NCBI GenBank assembly: GCA_001769385.1
Contig: MEPB01000033.1
Coordinates: 46,048 to 110,047, forward strand
DNA: 64,000 nt
Direction: 5' to 3'
DNA from: Bacteroidetes bacterium RIFCSPLOWO2_12_FULL_35_15
GTDB lineage: Bacteria; Bacteroidota; Bacteroidia; 2-12-FULL-35-15
In this document: positions 32,797-43,100 of the stretch, one piece after another
Layout of the letters: the number at the start of each line of letters is the position of its first letter
How positions within the stretch are numbered: position 1 is the stretch's first letter
Notes under the pieces: generated by a model
Told to the model about the DNA's origin: nothing
What the model saw: only the letters and a program-made list of their open reading frames with translations
The model's database searches: none
Program-made: the position numbers and the translations under genes

Positions 32797-33207
32797 ATGA
32801 AAAATAATTACTCCGTTTTTCTTATCGACAATAATGAAATAGATAATTTCATTAATCAAAGAGTGTTGAAAAATTTCTCCGAAAGTATTACTGTGTTTGC
32901 TTTTTCCAGTGATACAGATGCTTTGGAGTATCTCCAAAAAAATAAAATAACACCTCAATATATTTTACTGAGCCTGAACTATCCTACAACGAATGATTCT
33001 GATTTTTTTGAGCAATATGAAAAATTAGATTTCGATAATAAGAATACTTCGATTTATATTCTTTCAACTCTATTGTTGCCCAGTGATATTGAAAAATTAA
33101 ATACCGACTATAAGCATATTGGCTACATTGAAAAGCCTTTATCAGCTGAAAAGTGGCTCAGGGTAATGAATACAAGGCGATTGAAAGCCGAAATCACCCC
33201 ATTTTAA
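32797..33207 (+). CDS. Degenerate receiver-domain protein
   Basis: A 136-residue paralogue of the receiver at 31696; both share a DNFIN-x-R motif after the acidic pocket. The phospho-acceptor position is Ser 59 (YILLSLNYP instead of a LDxxMP motif), and the acidic pocket is reduced to D11-N-N. The switch Thr is Ser, while Lys in YIEKPLSAEKW is kept. It is therefore expected not to be phosphorylated in the normal way and may be a constitutive or ligand-type pseudo-receiver. Confidence 0.8.
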   Translation: MKNNYSVFLIDNNEIDNFINQRVLKNFSESITVFAFSSDTDALEYLQKNKITPQYILLSLNYPTTNDSDFFEQYEKLDFDNKNTSIYILSTLLLPSDIEKLNTDYKHIGYIEKPLSAEKWLRVMNTRRLKAEITPF

Positions 33208-33439
33208 TGGATAGCTTTACTCGATTAAACAACTTGTTTTAAAAGAATAAATAGTTTATGTTTGGTGCGACTATTAAATATTGACCATAAAATATTTTAC
33301 AAATAACTAGACATTATTTGTTTTTAGATAAAAATTAAGGTATGTTAGCTATATTATTAAAATAATTACTTCTTGAATTGATTATCTCGAATTTTACTGA
33401 ATACTGATTACAGTTTACTAACTTTTAAATCCCAAAATC

Positions 33440-36397
33440 ATGAAAAAAATCTACTTATTGATTTTACTAAACTTTATAGTTTTTAGTATAAAAGCACAGA
33501 CAGGATTAACTTGTGCTACTGCTGTAACAGTTATTCCTTCTGCAACCTGTAATTACAGCACCTATACAACAAGTGCAACAGAAATGTGGGGACAATTTGT
33601 TGCAACAAGCCCAACGGTTAGCATTTCACTTATTACTGCCAAATTCGGACTAAATTCTACACACATTCACAACCTTGCATTAATCAGTGGTACATGCAGT
33701 AATCAAACAATAATTGCGGAAGATGAATTACCATTTGTTTTCGATGCCGACAAACTTGCAATTGATTTAGATGCTTCTGGATTAATTGTTGGAAACACTT
33801 ACTATTTAAGAGCAAAAAGGGAAGCAACTATTGGTACTTGCGATAAAGTTAATTGTAAAGCAGGAGGATCAACAGCTCCATCTACCTATCAATTATGTGT
33901 GCAAAATATTACTGTAATAATTCCTGCTGATTTTGGATTAGAAGTTCCGAGTAGTGCATATTCATATTTAACTAATCGTGGACAGTTATTAGATGTTAAT
34001 AATAATCTTGTTCCAGATGTAAAATTATATACTCTAAATGCTAACCCAAATATATACATCGCAAACGATAAAGTTTCTTATGTTTTTTCACACATTGATA
34101 CTATCCCTTCAACAGTCGATTCCATGCAAAGGGTAGACATGACTTTGGTTGGCGCAAATACAAATACAAAAACGTTTAAAACCGAAACTGCTCCCGGAAT
34201 AACTAATTTTTTCCTATCTCATCTTCCTAACGGGGTGGCTGATAACAAAAGTTATAATCGGACAGTTTCCAACGAAGTATATCCTTTTATTGATATGCAA
34301 TGGTACAGTAATAATCTTGGTGAAAAAATTTATTTTATTGTGCGTCCAAGTGGTGATGCCGACAATATTGTTTTAAAATTTGATGGAGCAACTTCGGTTA
34401 CTGCTTTGGCAAATGGAGGCTTGAAAGTAATAACTCCATTAGGAAATATTGAATACGAAGCTCCTCATGCTTATCAGATAAACCCTGCTGGTAATGTTGT
34501 GCCAATGCCTTGGCAAGCAAACTTTTTACAGGTTACTGCAAACTCTGTAAAATTTGACGTTCGTAGTTATCCTCATAATATGCCCTTGTTTATTCAGGTA
34601 GATAAAGGCCATAATGCTGCTGCTTCAACAGCAGCATATAAAAATCTGACTTGGAGCACATATTATGGTGGAAACCATAATGATAAATTTTCAGATATTG
34701 TTACAGATGCAGTTGGAGATGTTTATACTGCTTTAGAAACCGTAAGTAATAACTTCCCTGTTATTACGGCTATTACAGTCGGGTCATCTATTAATAATTT
34801 GGGTAGTAACGTAGCTGGCATAGTCAAATTCAACAAAGCAGGAGTGCGGCAATTTGCTACTTTATACGGAGTAACTTCAACCATGCAAGTACCCATTTAT
34901 AACATCAAATTAGATGTCGATTCTTATGGGAATACTTTTCTTGTTGGTGAGATTGCTCGCACTCCTGGTGTAACAACGAATATTCCATTTCCATCAATTC
35001 AGCCGGCAGGTGCATATGTTGACCCAACATACAGTAGTGGTTATTCCGAAGTTTTTTTAACAAAATTTAATACATTAGGAAACGCTTTGCTTTGGACTAC
35101 ATACTTTGGAAGCACAGCGTCTGAATATAATCCTGACGTAAATGTTGACTTTACTGATGATGTTTATTTAACCTTTCAAGGTTTTAGCGATTCTCTTTTT
35201 CAAAAAACAGGGGCTTATTGGAATAATGCGTATAGCGATAGCGGTAGTGTAATTGTAAAGTTTAATAGTAGCTTACAACGTACTTGGGCAACGGGATTTA
35301 AAGGACGAATAACACGGGGAGCTTTTGATAAAATCGCAAATTTTTATATTACTGGTTCTTTGCAAAATGGTTCAATAAATGTGCCTTGGACTGACCCGGG
35401 CGGATCAGCAGACTTTGATACAACACTTAATGGGAAAACCGATGCTTTTGTTGCGAGATTTTCAAAATCAGGAAGTGTACTCCAATGGCTAAGTTCTTTT
35501 GGAGGAAATGCAGATGATATAGCAACGTCAATCGCAATTGACAATAGTAACAATATTTATATTACGGGACATACTCAAAGTAGTAATTTCCCATATAAAT
35601 ATGCAGGCACGGGAACTTATTGCGATAGTATTTTAGGTGGCACTCTTGATGCCTTTATGTTTAAGTATGGAGCTAATCTTGACAGAAAATGGGGATCTTA
35701 TTTTGGAGGGGCAAGTTCTGGAGAACAAGGGGCTGATGTTGCAACTGACCCGATAAGCGGTCGAGTTTTCTTTACAGGTTATACAACGGATAATGCTATT
35801 CCTTTTTTTAGTTCAACCCCATATTATTCTCAAAGTTTTGGAGGAGGATCATCTAAAGCAGATGCGTATATTTTAACTTTTTCTCAAACAACAGTGCCTA
35901 TTTGGGGTTCCTATTTAGGATATACCTCTAATGAACGTGGGCTTGCTTTAGTTGCAAACCATTGGAATCAAATGTTTTTAGTTGGCTATACAAGCAGTGC
36001 ACAAACGGGTAATTTTTTAAATATTAATCCGGGTGGTGGTGCTTGGTTTATAAATACTTATTTCGCAGGTGACGGTAACGATTGCCACATTTCTCGTTTT
36101 ACAATTGACCCGACAAATTCAATTGGAATAAACGAATACAGTTCCCCAAATCAAGAATTAGCTGTTTATCCAAATCCATCAAATGGACAGTTTAATTATA
36201 TATTTAGTTCAACTGAAAAAATGATATTTGTTAAAGTATATAATTTGGTTGGTCAATTAGTTTTTATGGATAAAGTTGAATCAAAAGATGGTTTATATAA
36301 AGGAGCTATTGATATGGCATCCTCTACAAACGGTGTATATTTTATAGTTGCGGAAACTTCAACCGGAAGAGCAGTTAAGAAAATCGTTAAACAATAA
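33440..36397 (+). CDS. T9SS-exported SBBP/beta-propeller-like repeat protein
   Basis: A 985-residue exported protein. It has a signal peptide (1-19, IKAQ end) and an N-terminal domain (20-150). A DUF7948-like region follows (PFIDMQWYSNNLGEKIYFIV, FRPSG equivalent), then several SBBP-type repeats (WSTYYGGNHNDKFSDIVTDA, WTTYFGSTASEY, WLSSFGGNADDIATSIAIDN, WGSYFGGASSG). The C-terminal type A sorting domain starts near 900 (LAVYPNPSNGQF). It is probably a cell-surface or secreted adhesive/structural protein. The ligand is unknown. Confidence 0.9.
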   Translation: MKKIYLLILLNFIVFSIKAQTGLTCATAVTVIPSATCNYSTYTTSATEMWGQFVATSPTVSISLITAKFGLNSTHIHNLALISGTCSNQTIIAEDELPFVFDADKLAIDLDASGLIVGNTYYLRAKREATIGTCDKVNCKAGGSTAPSTYQLCVQNITVIIPADFGLEVPSSAYSYLTNRGQLLDVNNNLVPDVKLYTLNANPNIYIANDKVSYVFSHIDTIPSTVDSMQRVDMTLVGANTNTKTFKTETAPGITNFFLSHLPNGVADNKSYNRTVSNEVYPFIDMQWYSNNLGEKIYFIVRPSGDADNIVLKFDGATSVTALANGGLKVITPLGNIEYEAPHAYQINPAGNVVPMPWQANFLQVTANSVKFDVRSYPHNMPLFIQVDKGHNAAASTAAYKNLTWSTYYGGNHNDKFSDIVTDAVGDVYTALETVSNNFPVITAITVGSSINNLGSNVAGIVKFNKAGVRQFATLYGVTSTMQVPIYNIKLDVDSYGNTFLVGEIARTPGVTTNIPFPSIQPAGAYVDPTYSSGYSEVFLTKFNTLGNALLWTTYFGSTASEYNPDVNVDFTDDVYLTFQGFSDSLFQKTGAYWNNAYSDSGSVIVKFNSSLQRTWATGFKGRITRGAFDKIANFYITGSLQNGSINVPWTDPGGSADFDTTLNGKTDAFVARFSKSGSVLQWLSSFGGNADDIATSIAIDNSNNIYITGHTQSSNFPYKYAGTGTYCDSILGGTLDAFMFKYGANLDRKWGSYFGGASSGEQGADVATDPISGRVFFTGYTTDNAIPFFSSTPYYSQSFGGGSSKADAYILTFSQTTVPIWGSYLGYTSNERGLALVANHWNQMFLVGYTSSAQTGNFLNINPGGGAWFINTYFAGDGNDCHISRFTIDPTNSIGINEYSSPNQELAVYPNPSNGQFNYIFSSTEKMIFVKVYNLVGQLVFMDKVESKDGLYKGAIDMASSTNGVYFIVAETSTGRAVKKIVKQ

Positions 36398-36439
36398 ATC
36401 TTTTTTATTAATGTGTTGAGTTTAATTAATAAAATATTT

Positions 36440-37801
36440 GTGAAAACATTAATACGCATAATTATTCTTAGTTTTCTGTGTAATCCTTTTAAGGGGATTG
36501 CTCAGACATCTACTTTATGGGGAAATCTGCATTGTCCGCTAAAGTATTTTCCTAATTCTTTATATTACGATACACTCCAAAACAAACTCTATATGGCTGG
36601 CTCTGATAGTTCAACCAGTATGTATGTGATTGCCAATTGGGATGGTACTACATGGTCGCAAATGGGGACTGCTCCTTGCACATCAAATATGACTTTTATT
36701 AATTATAATGGTGAGTTATTGTTGGGAAGTGGTTGTGCAACTACAAAATGGGACGGAATAAATTGGATTTCCCTTTCACCTTCATGGCCAAATGGCGTTA
36801 ATTGTTTTCTTCAATATGGGAATGACCTTTATATTGGAGGTTATTTTGATAGCATTGGAAGTATTCCTATTAGAGCAGTTGCAAAATGGAATGGTTCTTC
36901 GTGGGGTGGTTTGGGAACATTTCCACACCAATCAGGTTTTAATACACACGTCAACTCCTTGTCATTTTTTATGGGAGAATTATATGCGTGTGGACTATTC
37001 CTTGATTTTTCGGGAAATGTCATGAATATTGCTCGTTGGAATGGTGCTAATTGGGTTGATGTTGGTGGTGGAATACATGGAGGAATGGATGATGCAGTTG
37101 AATTGGCTGTTTATAATGGGGAGTTATATGTCGCAGGAACATTTACAAAATCACATGGCAATACAGGTAATTATATTCAAAGATGGAATGGCACAAACTG
37201 GAACGAAGTTGGCGGTGGCGTAATTGGAGATTTTGGAGGTAATGGTCAAATTTTTGATTTAGAAGTTTATAATAATGCTTTGTATGCAACAGGTGTTTTT
37301 TCATCAGCGGGTGGTATCCCTGCCCCACAAATAGCTAAATGGGATGGAACTAATTGGTGTACATTAGGTAATGAAATATCAGCTGCTTCATGTTTAACAA
37401 AGAGCAATACCGATCTATATGTTGGATGGTTCTATAAAATTCTAGTAGGTGCAGGTGATACTACTGGGTCGGTAATAAAATGGATTGGAGGCAATTACAC
37501 GGATTCTTGTGGAAATACAACAGGAATAGAACAATTTAATAATACTAATGAAATACTAACAATTTATCCAAACCCCGCTATCAGTCAAATTGCAATTGAG
37601 TTTGATTTAGTCAAAATAAAAAATGATTTTATTGAAATAAAAAACATTTTAGGGCAAACCGTTAAAATAATAAACAACATTGCATTTACAAAAGGAAGCA
37701 ACAAAATTGAAATTGATGTACGTGAATTTCCAAGCGGTTTGTATTTTGTGCAATTGCAAAGTGAAAATAAAATAGTGAATAAAAAGTTTGTGAAGCAATA
37801 G
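36440..37801 (+). CDS. T9SS-exported kelch/beta-propeller-like protein
   Basis: About 453 residues using the GTG at 36440, which starts directly at a signal peptide (KTLIRIIILSFLCNPFKGIAQ). A GTG nine codons upstream is possible but weaker. Repeats of the form KWDGxxW ... LxVYNGELYVAGTF (VAKWNGSSWGGLG, IARWNGANWVDVG, IQRWNGTNWNEVG, IAKWDGTNWCTLG) predict a beta-propeller. The C-terminal sorting domain begins LTIYPNPAISQ. It follows the SBBP protein with a short gap, and both are surface cargo. Confidence 0.88.
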   Translation: MKTLIRIIILSFLCNPFKGIAQTSTLWGNLHCPLKYFPNSLYYDTLQNKLYMAGSDSSTSMYVIANWDGTTWSQMGTAPCTSNMTFINYNGELLLGSGCATTKWDGINWISLSPSWPNGVNCFLQYGNDLYIGGYFDSIGSIPIRAVAKWNGSSWGGLGTFPHQSGFNTHVNSLSFFMGELYACGLFLDFSGNVMNIARWNGANWVDVGGGIHGGMDDAVELAVYNGELYVAGTFTKSHGNTGNYIQRWNGTNWNEVGGGVIGDFGGNGQIFDLEVYNNALYATGVFSSAGGIPAPQIAKWDGTNWCTLGNEISAASCLTKSNTDLYVGWFYKILVGAGDTTGSVIKWIGGNYTDSCGNTTGIEQFNNTNEILTIYPNPAISQIAIEFDLVKIKNDFIEIKNILGQTVKIINNIAFTKGSNKIEIDVREFPSGLYFVQLQSENKIVNKKFVKQ

Positions 37802-37829
37802 TAAGTATTAACAAATAAAAAATAAAACC

Positions 37830-37961
37830 ATGAAAAAAAAATCAATTATTCAAAAGTACAGCAATCTTAAACTACAAAAAGTTTTATTTTGCCCAACTTG
37901 CGTCCCTCCAAGAGATGTCAGTCTTTGCCCTTACAGAGGGAAACACCCAATAAAATCATAA
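37830..37961 (+). CDS. Possible 43-residue peptide
   Basis: ATG frame MKKKSIIQKYSNLKLQKVLF, then CPTCVPPRDVSLCPYRGK. CxxC and a third Cys are visible, but there is no family. It lies in the 409-base gap 37802-38210, whose remainder holds a terminator and the ridA promoter. Confidence 0.25.
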   Translation: MKKKSIIQKYSNLKLQKVLFCPTCVPPRDVSLCPYRGKHPIKS

Positions 37962-38094
37962 ATTAAAAAGTGAACCCAAAATAATTTTTTATTTTTCCCC
38001 TTTAATCTATTGACATACAACTCTTTAGTCTGACTAATAATTGAATATCTTTTATTATGGGGTTCGGTTTATTGTCAGTGGATTCCACCCAAGT

Positions 38095-38136
38095 AAAAGA
38101 CCATTGATGATATCATATCTCGATGGTCTTTTTTTG
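38095..38136 (+). terminator. Rho-independent terminator
   Basis: AAAAGACCAT (38095-38104) pairs with ATGGTCTTTT (38123-38132), followed by further T residues. It lies upstream of ridA. Confidence 0.75.
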
Positions 38137-38157
38137 TTTTTCAAGTTGTTCAATCTA

Positions 38158-38189
38158 GTTGCTTTTCTCTCCTGATACCGCTATATTTG
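38158..38189 (+). promoter_or_regulatory. Promoter of the RidA-family gene
   Basis: GTTG (38158-38161), a 20-base spacer, and TATATTTG (38182-38189, exact TAnnTTTG). It ends 21 bases before the ATG at 38211, which argues against a TTG start at 38187 lying inside the -7 box. Confidence 0.55.
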
Positions 38190-38210
38190 CTCTCTTTAAA
38201 AAAACAAGCA

Positions 38211-38627
38211 ATGACTGAAAACAGAATAAATTCAAGCAAAGCACCTGAGCCAGTGGGTTCCTACCCCCATGCACGTAAAGTTGGTAATTTGCTGTTCCTT
38301 TCAGGTGTTGGCCCTCGTGAACGTGGCACAAAAAAAATACCTGGAGTGGAGCTGGATGAAAAAGGAAATATTGTTTCCTACGATATAGAAACACAATGTC
38401 GCAGTGTCTTTCAAAATATCAAATATATTTTAGAAGATGCAGGTAGCAGCTGGGATAACATTGTTGATGTTCAGGTATTTCTGACCAACATGAAAGATGA
38501 TTTTACAACCTACAATCGTGTATATGCAGAATGGTTCAAAGATAATCAACCCTGCCGGACAACCATTGAGATCAATTGTTTACCTACACCAATTGCAATA
38601 GAACTAAAAGTAATTGCAACTATTTAG
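38211..38627 (+). CDS. RidA/YjgF-family protein
   Basis: A 138-residue member of the RidA superfamily, enzymes hydrolysing reactive enamine/imine intermediates or related deaminases. Landmarks are GSYPHARKVGNLLFLSGVGPR, VFQNIKYILEDAGSSWDNIV, VQVFLTNMKDDF and the terminal IEINCLPTPIAIELKVIA. The family's arginine (RTTIEI) is present, but the region PRERGTKKIPG carries a longer loop, as in 2-aminomuconate deaminase-like members. The exact substrate is unknown. Confidence 0.88.
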   Translation: MTENRINSSKAPEPVGSYPHARKVGNLLFLSGVGPRERGTKKIPGVELDEKGNIVSYDIETQCRSVFQNIKYILEDAGSSWDNIVDVQVFLTNMKDDFTTYNRVYAEWFKDNQPCRTTIEINCLPTPIAIELKVIATI

Positions 38628-38966
38628 GCAGCATTTATTTTTATAAAAAATTGCTGTAATTACTATCAATTTTTTGAATTTTATCAAAACGATTGGCCTT
38701 CTTTTAATTCTTAATCTAAAAAATCAACCCTAAAAAAGTTTTTTTACCATCAATTTTTGATTTTTTATCCCAAAACCTACCATACGATAAATAAACCGAC
38801 CACTTTGTGAAATACTTTTTCAAACATTGAATGTTATTTCTATGTTTGCCAAAATTAATTAAACCCAGGTTAATTTATATTTTCAAAAAGTATTAGAAAC
38901 ATTTGAATTTTCAAAATTAAAATTACATCTATAAATTTTTATTTCTACTCATCTAAAAAAAACATC
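38628..38966. other. Gene-free AT-rich region (339 bases)
   Basis: No ORF, repeat or clear promoter is seen. Poly-A/T tracts dominate. It presumably contains the promoter of the T9SS gene at 38967. Confidence 0.4.
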
Positions 38967-39989
38967 ATGAAAAAAAAACTACTTAACTTTATGACAGGAA
39001 GCTTTGTACTGGCATATTCTGCTTCCATGGCACAACCATCACTAACCGGCTCGGCCATAAATCCAACAATAGGTGAATCTTTCACTTATACCACCTGTAC
39101 CAACTATTTTAATCAAGGCCCCTCAGGAGCAAGTCAAACCTGGAACTTTTCTACATCTACAGGTACCACCAGCGGAGTATCCAGTGGTGTTAGCGTATCA
39201 TCTACCCCTAATGGCAGCAGCTTTCCAAATGCAAACATCGCTTTTTATAATGCCGGGGGAAGTAATTATTCATATCAAAAAACTACTTCAACAGCTTATC
39301 AAAATTATGGTAACGTTTCTTCGTCAGGTGTGGTAATGTCTTTCTCGAATCCGGAAGATTTTTTGAGATTTCCTTTTACATACAACAATACATACAACGA
39401 CCCTTGGTCTTGTACATTTATTAATAGTGGATATACTTTTTATCGTACCGGAACTACATCAATAACAGCCGATGGTTATGGAACGCTAATAACACCTGCA
39501 GGAACATTTAACAATGCATTAAGAATTCATATGGTTCAAACCTATCAGGATTCCGCATACATCGGTATGCCTTATGTTATACCTTATACGAATGATGAAT
39601 ACATGTGGTATGTGAATGGAACACATGCTGCAATAGCTGCAACATTTACTTTTGATGCAGGTGGATCTACCGGTCAAAGCAGTTTTTATCTGGGTGCTCC
39701 AACGGGTATAGACAACCTGAGCGCCATACTAACTTCCTTAGAAGTGTTTCCAAACCCTGCCAGCGATTTAATTAACATAAAATATAATTTAACAGAAAAC
39801 AAAAAAGTTGAACTTTGTTTATTTAATACGCTTGGTGAAAAAATTCAAGACAGTAAAAGTGAAGACGGAATACAAGGTTCAAATACAACCGAATTAAATA
39901 TTGCAGAGCAACCTGAAGGAATTTATTTTGCGCAAATTATTTTAGACGGTAATGTTGCTGCAACAAAAAGATTTGTTGTTATTAAATAA
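38967..39989 (+). CDS. T9SS type A sorting-domain protein
   Basis: A 340-residue exported protein: signal peptide (MKKKLLNFMTGSFVLAYSAS, cleavage near SMAQP), then a Ser/Thr/Gly/Asn-rich beta domain (FTYTTCTNYFNQGPSGAS, TWNFSTSTGTTSGVSSGVS, YTFYRTGTTSITADGYGT). The C-terminal sorting domain runs from LEVFPNPASDLINI to GIYFAQIILDG and RFVVIK. The passenger domain is not recognised; it has no catalytic motif. Confidence 0.85.
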   Translation: MKKKLLNFMTGSFVLAYSASMAQPSLTGSAINPTIGESFTYTTCTNYFNQGPSGASQTWNFSTSTGTTSGVSSGVSVSSTPNGSSFPNANIAFYNAGGSNYSYQKTTSTAYQNYGNVSSSGVVMSFSNPEDFLRFPFTYNNTYNDPWSCTFINSGYTFYRTGTTSITADGYGTLITPAGTFNNALRIHMVQTYQDSAYIGMPYVIPYTNDEYMWYVNGTHAAIAATFTFDAGGSTGQSSFYLGAPTGIDNLSAILTSLEVFPNPASDLINIKYNLTENKKVELCLFNTLGEKIQDSKSEDGIQGSNTTELNIAEQPEGIYFAQIILDGNVAATKRFVVIK

Positions 39990-40007
39990 AAATCAAACAT
40001 TTTTCGC

Positions 40008-40047
40008 AAAGTCCTGTTCATTTTATTTTGAACGGGACTTTTTTTTA
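40008..40047 (+). terminator. Rho-independent terminator
   Basis: AAGTCCTGTTCA pairs over 12 bp (one G-U) with TGAACGGGACTT around an 8-base loop, followed by TTTTTTT. It ends the transcript of the gene stopping at 39989. Confidence 0.88.
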
Positions 40048-40100
40048 ACACTTCCATTTCCCCTAATCCTTTAAGCAATAGGTTTTTACAGATAAAATGT

Positions 40101-40108
40101 TACCTTTG
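40101..40108 (+). promoter_or_regulatory. -7 element upstream of ileS
   Basis: TACCTTTG, an exact match to TAnnTTTG, lies 31 bases before the ATG. The -33 position is not a good match. Confidence 0.45.
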
Positions 40109-40139
40109 CATTCCTTTTTAAAAATGAATTGCCTTTATT

Positions 40140-43100
40140 ATGAGTAAAAATTATAAAACATATACCAATCTTAACCTTTCGCAAACAGCGAAGGACATTC
40201 AAAAGATCTGGGATGATAACAAAACATTTGAAAAATCCATCACTTCCCGTGAAGGAAAAACACCTTTTGTTTTTTATGAAGGCCCCCCAAGTGCGAACGG
40301 ATTACCAGGTATTCACCATGTGATGGCACGTTCTATCAAAGATATTTTTTGTCGTTATAAAACACAAAAAGGATTTCAGGTAAAACGTAAAGCAGGTTGG
40401 GACACACACGGATTACCAATAGAATTAAGCGTTGAGAAGACATTGGGGATTACCAAAGAAGATATCGGTACAAAAATTACAGTAGAAGAATATAATCTTG
40501 CCTGCCGTAAGGATGTGATGAAATATACTGATGTTTGGGCTGATGTTACTGCAAAAATGGGTTATTGGGTGGACATGGATCACCCATACATCACCTATGA
40601 TAACAAATACATTGAAAGCGTATGGTGGCTGTTGAAGAATTTATATACAAAAGGATCTATCTATAAAGGGTTTACCATACAACCCTATTCACCGGCAGCA
40701 GGAACAGGACTTTCATCACATGAACTGAACCAACCCGGATGTTATAAAGATGTGAAGGACAGGACGGCAACTGCAATGTTCAAAGTGAAGCAGGGTCAAA
40801 ACTCCCTCTCCTTCCTTCAAGGAGAGGGCTGGGGTGAGGTCTATTTCCTTGCCTGGACGACCACTCCATGGACCCTGCCTTCGAATACAGCATTGGCTGT
40901 GGGAAAGAATATTGATTATGTTTTAGTTAAAACGTATAGTCCATTCTCACACTTGTTAACAAATGTAATCCTTGCTAAAGAATTAGTAGGAAAGCACTTT
41001 CCCGAAAAAAACAAGGAATTAAAATTCGAAGACTATAAAGCCGGAGATAAAGCAACTCCTTTTCAAATCATGTCTGAATTCAAAGGTTCTGATCTAGCCG
41101 GAATAAAATACGAACAACTTCTCCCCTTCGCACAACCTACTGATGGTGATGCTTTCCGTGTGATCATTGGTGATTTTGTTACCACATCTGATGGAACAGG
41201 GATCGTACACATCGCGCCAAGCTTTGGTGCAGACGACTTTAGAGTTGCTAAACAAAACGGCATCGGATCATTAACATTGGTTGACAGACGTGGTAAATTT
41301 TTACACGAAGTAAAAGACAATGTGTTTTTATATGGTGATGAATATGTGAAAGAAGCTTATTTGACGGATGAAGAAAAGGAAATAGAATTTCAACATCAGA
41401 AAAAAGTGTTGGAAGCTGCCGGAAAAATAAAAGAACTAAAAGCATATATAAGCGTTGACGAACGTATTGTTTTGAAGCTACAAGAAGAAGGAAAGCTCTT
41501 CAAAAAAGAATCCTACGAGCATAGTTATCCGCACTGCTGGCGTACAGACAAACCCGTTTTATATTATCCATTAGATTCGTGGTTCATAAAAACTACCGAT
41601 TACAAAGAGCGAATGATGGAACTCAATAAAACCATCAACTGGAAACCTGAATCAACCGGCACCGGCCGTTTTGGCAATTGGCTGGAAAATTTAAATGACT
41701 GGAATTTATCACGTTCCCGCTTTTGGGGAATCCCAATTCCTATCTGGACAAGCGAAGATAAATCAGAACAAATTTGCATCGGTTCTGTGGAAGAATTACA
41801 AAAGGAAATTGAAAATGCAGTTGATAAAGGTGCAATGCAAAATAATCCACTGGAAGAGTTTCATCCGGGCAGTTTTACATTCGAAAACTATAACACTTTT
41901 GACCTTCACAAGCCTTATGCAGATAACATAGTATTTGAGCGTAATGGCAAAAAGCTTTTCCGTGAACCCGACCTGATCGATGTCTGGTTTGATTCGGGTG
42001 CCATGCCTTATGCTCAACTTCATTATCCGTTTGAAAATAAATCTTTAATTGATAATGGGATCATATCCCCCTCCCGAGGGGGCAAGGGGGAGGCTGCCTT
42101 CCCGGCCGATTTTATTGCCGAAGGAGTTGACCAGACACGTGGTTGGTTTTTCACACTTCATGCGATCGGTACCATGTGTTTTGATTCTGTTGCTTTCAAA
42201 AATGTGGTGAGCAATGGTTTGGTATTGGATAAGAACGGGCAAAAAATGAGTAAACGTTTGGGCAATGCTGTCGATCCGTTTACCACAATTGAAAAATACG
42301 GCCCGGATGCTACCCGCTGGTATATGATTACCAATGCGGCTCCCTGGGACAATCTCAAATTTGATCTGGAAGGCATTGCAGAAGTACAACGTAAATTTTT
42401 TGGAACATTACATAACACGTATTCATTTTTTGCACTGTATGCAAACGTTGATGGATTCAATTATTCAGAAGCTGAGGTGCCCATGAGTGAACGTGCTGAA
42501 ATTGATCGTTGGATACTTTCGGAACTTAATTCCTTGATTAAAAATGTGGATGAAGCTTTCGCAGATTATGAACCACACCGTGCAGGAAGGTACATCGAAA
42601 GTTTTGTAGATGAACATTTAAGTAATTGGTATGTACGCTTGTGCAGAAGACGTTTTTGGAAAGGGGATTATTCACAGGACAAAATTGCAGCCTATCAAAC
42701 GTTGTATCGTTGTCTGGAAGTGATAGCTCAACTTTCTGCGCCTATCGCACCTTTCTTTGCTGACAGATTATTTTCTGATTTAAATTCCGTAACAGGTCGT
42801 GATAAAGTAGAATCAATCCATTTGAGCAATTTTCCTGTTTGTGATGGAAAATTAATTGATAAAAATTTAGAAGAAAGAATGGAGCTTGCTCAAAAAATTT
42901 CTTCTATGATCTTATCGATCCGTAAAAAAGAAAATATAAGAGTACGTCAGCCATTGAAAAGAATCCAAATTCCAATTTTGGATGATTCATACAAAGCAAA
43001 GATCGAAGCAGTAAAAGATCTGATCTTATCGGAAGTAAATGTAAAAAATATTGACTTTGTGGATGAATCAACCACAAATATCACCAAAAATTTAAAACTC

